Shown: positions 5,753-7,146 of the stretch, piece after piece
How positions within the stretch are numbered: the stretch's first letter is position 1
Layout: each line of letters opens with the position of its first letter
Assembly: GCA_036003365.1 (NCBI GenBank)
Contig: DASYSL010000007.1
Span: forward strand, 1-7,146
Direction: 5' to 3'
Length of the DNA: 7,146 bases
DNA from: DASYSL01 sp036003365
GTDB lineage: Bacteria; Eisenbacteria; RBG-16-71-46; DASYSL01
Translations under genes and position numbers: made by a program
Notes under the pieces: model-generated
What the model saw: the letters and a program-made list of their open reading frames with translations, nothing else
The model's database searches: none
What the model was told of the DNA's origin: nothing

Positions 5753-6912
5753 CGCAGGCTAGCGACCCGCTCCTTGCCTGGCGCGAGCAGTTTCCGATCA
5801 CCAAGAAATCCATTTACCTGGTGAGTCACTCGCTGGGTGCGATGCCCGTGGGCACGCGCGCACGGCTCGCGGAATACGCCGACGCCTGGGACACGCGCGG
5901 CGTGCAGGCGTGGAGCGACAGCTGGTGGGAGATGCCGATCACGGTGGGCAATCTCCTCGCGCGCCTGCTCGGCGCGCCCGAGGGCTCGGTGAGCATGCAC
6001 CAGAACGTGACGCTCGCCGAGGCCATCGTGCTCTCCTCGTTCGATTGGAAGGGCCCGCGCAACAAGCTCGTGTGCAGCGCGCTCGACTTCCCGTCGCTGC
6101 TCTATCTCTACGAAGGCTATCGCGCCTACGGCGCCGAGATCGTGCGCGTGCCCTCGGATGACGGCATCACGGTCAATCCGGAGCGCCTGGCGGCCGCGGT
6201 GGACGAGCGCACCGCCGCCGTGTGCTTCTCGCACGTCGTGTACCGAAGCGGGGCCCTGGTCGACGCGCGCCCGGTGGCTGAGAAGGCGCGGACGGTGGGA
6301 GCGATTTCGATCCTGGACGCCTATCAAGCGGTGGGGACGGTTCCGGTCGATGTGAACGCGCTCGGCATCGACGTGCTCACCGGCGGCTCGGTGAAGTGGC
6401 TGTGCGGCGGACCCGGCGCAGGCTACCTCTACGTGCGCCCCGAGACGCGCTCGCACCTCAAGCCGCGCCTCACCGGATGGATGGCGCATCCGGAGCCCTT
6501 CACGTTCGATCCCGGCCCCATGCAGCCGGTCGACGGTCCGTTTCGCTACCTCAACGGCACGCCGGCGATTCCCGCCATGTACGCGGCGCGCGCCGGCTAC
6601 GAGATCCTGCTCGAGATCGGTGTTGCAGCCATCCGCGAGAAATCGCTGCGCCTCACCGAGCGCATCCACGAGGGTGCGGCCGCGCGCGGGTGGAAGGTGT
6701 GGACGCCGCGTGCCGCCGACAAGCGCGGCGGCACGGTGAGCCTCGGCGTCCCCGATGCGGCGCGCGCCTGCGACGAGCTGGCGCGGCGCGGCGTCGTCGT
6801 CGACTGGCGCCCGCAAGTCGGCCTGCGCGTGGGCCCGCACTTCTACAACAGCGAAGACGACGTGGAGCGCGCCCTGGCCGAGATCGAAGACGTCGTGGCG
6901 GCGCGGCGCTGA
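5749..6912 (+). CDS. Kynureninase-family PLP-dependent enzyme (aminotransferase class V fold), divergent active site
   Basis: This is a fold-type I PLP enzyme of 387 residues. Kynureninases cleave the beta-gamma C-C bond of kynurenine to give anthranilate and alanine. Family features are SHVVYRSG (161-168, compare THVNYRTG), LDAYQAVGTVPVD (189-201), GGSVKWLCGGPGAGYLYV with PLP lysine K216, FRYLNGTPAIPAM (265-277), and VDWRPQVGLRVGPHFYNS near the C-terminus. D190 to K216 is 26 residues, the same as D250 to K276 in human kynureninase. Two differences stand out: the His of the D-x-x-H motif is Gln (Q193) and the Tyr before the PLP lysine is Val (V215). The substrate may therefore differ from kynurenine. 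ATG at 5749 overlaps the mocA stop by 4 nt. A kynurenine formamidase-like gene follows 2 nt later, supporting a kynurenine-like pathway. A class V lyase or desulfurase-like role is the alternative. Confidence 0.72.
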   Translation: MTQASDPLLAWREQFPITKKSIYLVSHSLGAMPVGTRARLAEYADAWDTRGVQAWSDSWWEMPITVGNLLARLLGAPEGSVSMHQNVTLAEAIVLSSFDWKGPRNKLVCSALDFPSLLYLYEGYRAYGAEIVRVPSDDGITVNPERLAAAVDERTAAVCFSHVVYRSGALVDARPVAEKARTVGAISILDAYQAVGTVPVDVNALGIDVLTGGSVKWLCGGPGAGYLYVRPETRSHLKPRLTGWMAHPEPFTFDPGPMQPVDGPFRYLNGTPAIPAMYAARAGYEILLEIGVAAIREKSLRLTERIHEGAAARGWKVWTPRAADKRGGTVSLGVPDAARACDELARRGVVVDWRPQVGLRVGPHFYNSEDDVERALAEIEDVVAARR

Positions 6913-6914
6913 CC

Positions 6915-7146
6915 TTGTCGCGCTTGATCGACATCTCTCCCCGTTTGCGCCCGGGCAGCCCGACATTCCCCGGCGACGCGCCCACCGAATTGCGCTGGAC
7001 CGAGCGCATGGCTTCGGGCGCGCGCGCCAACGTGGGCGCCGTGTCGTTCTCCACGCACGCCGGCGCGCATGCCGACGCCCCCTTGCACGTGGTCGCTGGC
7101 GCGGGCGACATCACCAGTCTCCCGCTCGAGGCGTTCTGGGGGCCGG
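6915..7146 (+). CDS. kynB: Kynurenine formamidase-like cyclase-family hydrolase, 5' part (partial)
   Basis: The visible 77 residues start MSRLIDISPRLRPGSPTFPG and contain STHAGAHADAPLHV. The H-x-G-x-H-x-D-x-P-x-H motif (H48, H52, D54, H58) binds the catalytic metal in the cyclase superfamily, which includes bacterial arylformamidase KynB (N-formylkynurenine to kynurenine plus formate) and isatin hydrolase. The pattern D-I-S-P, P-G-x-P, P-G-D and N-V-G is closest to KynB as I know it. I chose TTG at 6915, 2 nt after the upstream stop, because MSRL-x-DIS is the usual KynB beginning; no clear Shine-Dalgarno is visible, so translation may rely on coupling. The frame is open to the window end and the rest of the gene lies outside. 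Pairing with a kynureninase-like gene is the classic kynB-kynU arrangement. Confidence 0.72.
   Translation, partial: MSRLIDISPRLRPGSPTFPGDAPTELRWTERMASGARANVGAVSFSTHAGAHADAPLHVVAGAGDITSLPLEAFWGP

Noticed and set aside
5716..6966. A 416-codon minus-strand open frame opposite the kynureninase-like gene.
   Set aside because: Low-complexity His/Arg/Ala-rich translation without motifs, fully opposite a gene with a PLP site and conserved family blocks.

Overview
The window is a GC-rich bacterial segment with every gene on the + strand. It holds the 3' end of one gene (1-120), a 279-bp intergenic stretch with an unusual repeat structure (121-399), and a tightly packed operon of at least seven genes that runs off the right edge (400-7146+). 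The strong GC bias, GTG and TTG starts, GGGAG-type ribosome binding sites and 4-nt start/stop overlaps fit a high-GC Gram-negative-like bacterium. A soil or subsurface lineage such as Rokubacteria/Methylomirabilota, or a proteobacterium, would be plausible, but nothing here fixes the phylum.

The first three operon genes encode a complete three-subunit molybdenum hydroxylase of the xanthine dehydrogenase family: a two-cluster [2Fe-2S] subunit, a molybdopterin-binding subunit and an FAD subunit. The FAD subunit carries a four-cysteine insertion (C139, C155, C163, C172) whose spacing is that of the extra [4Fe-4S] cluster of 4-hydroxybenzoyl-CoA reductase. This enzyme is therefore better described as HBCR-type (hcrC-hcrA-hcrB order) than as a xanthine or CO dehydrogenase.

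The next two genes are maturation factors for such an enzyme: an XdhC/CoxI-family protein (molybdenum cofactor handling and sulfuration) and a MocA-like nucleotidyltransferase expected to make molybdopterin cytosine dinucleotide. They are followed, with another ATGA overlap, by a kynureninase-family PLP enzyme and, 2 nt later, by the start of a kynurenine formamidase (cyclase-family) gene that is cut by the window end.

Read together, the operon encodes a molybdenum enzyme, its private cofactor supply, and two enzymes of the type that open an amide and cleave a beta-carbon bond in kynurenine-like aromatic compounds. No standard pathway that I know links an HBCR-type enzyme to a kynureninase/formamidase pair. 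The kynureninase-like protein also lacks two active-site residues of characterised kynureninases, so this may be a catabolic route for an aromatic or N-heteroaromatic compound that has not been described. The upstream region has three copies of a 25-nt repeat, each combining a 14-nt inverted repeat with a purine-rich Shine-Dalgarno-like tail. The third copy supplies the ribosome binding site of the operon's first gene.
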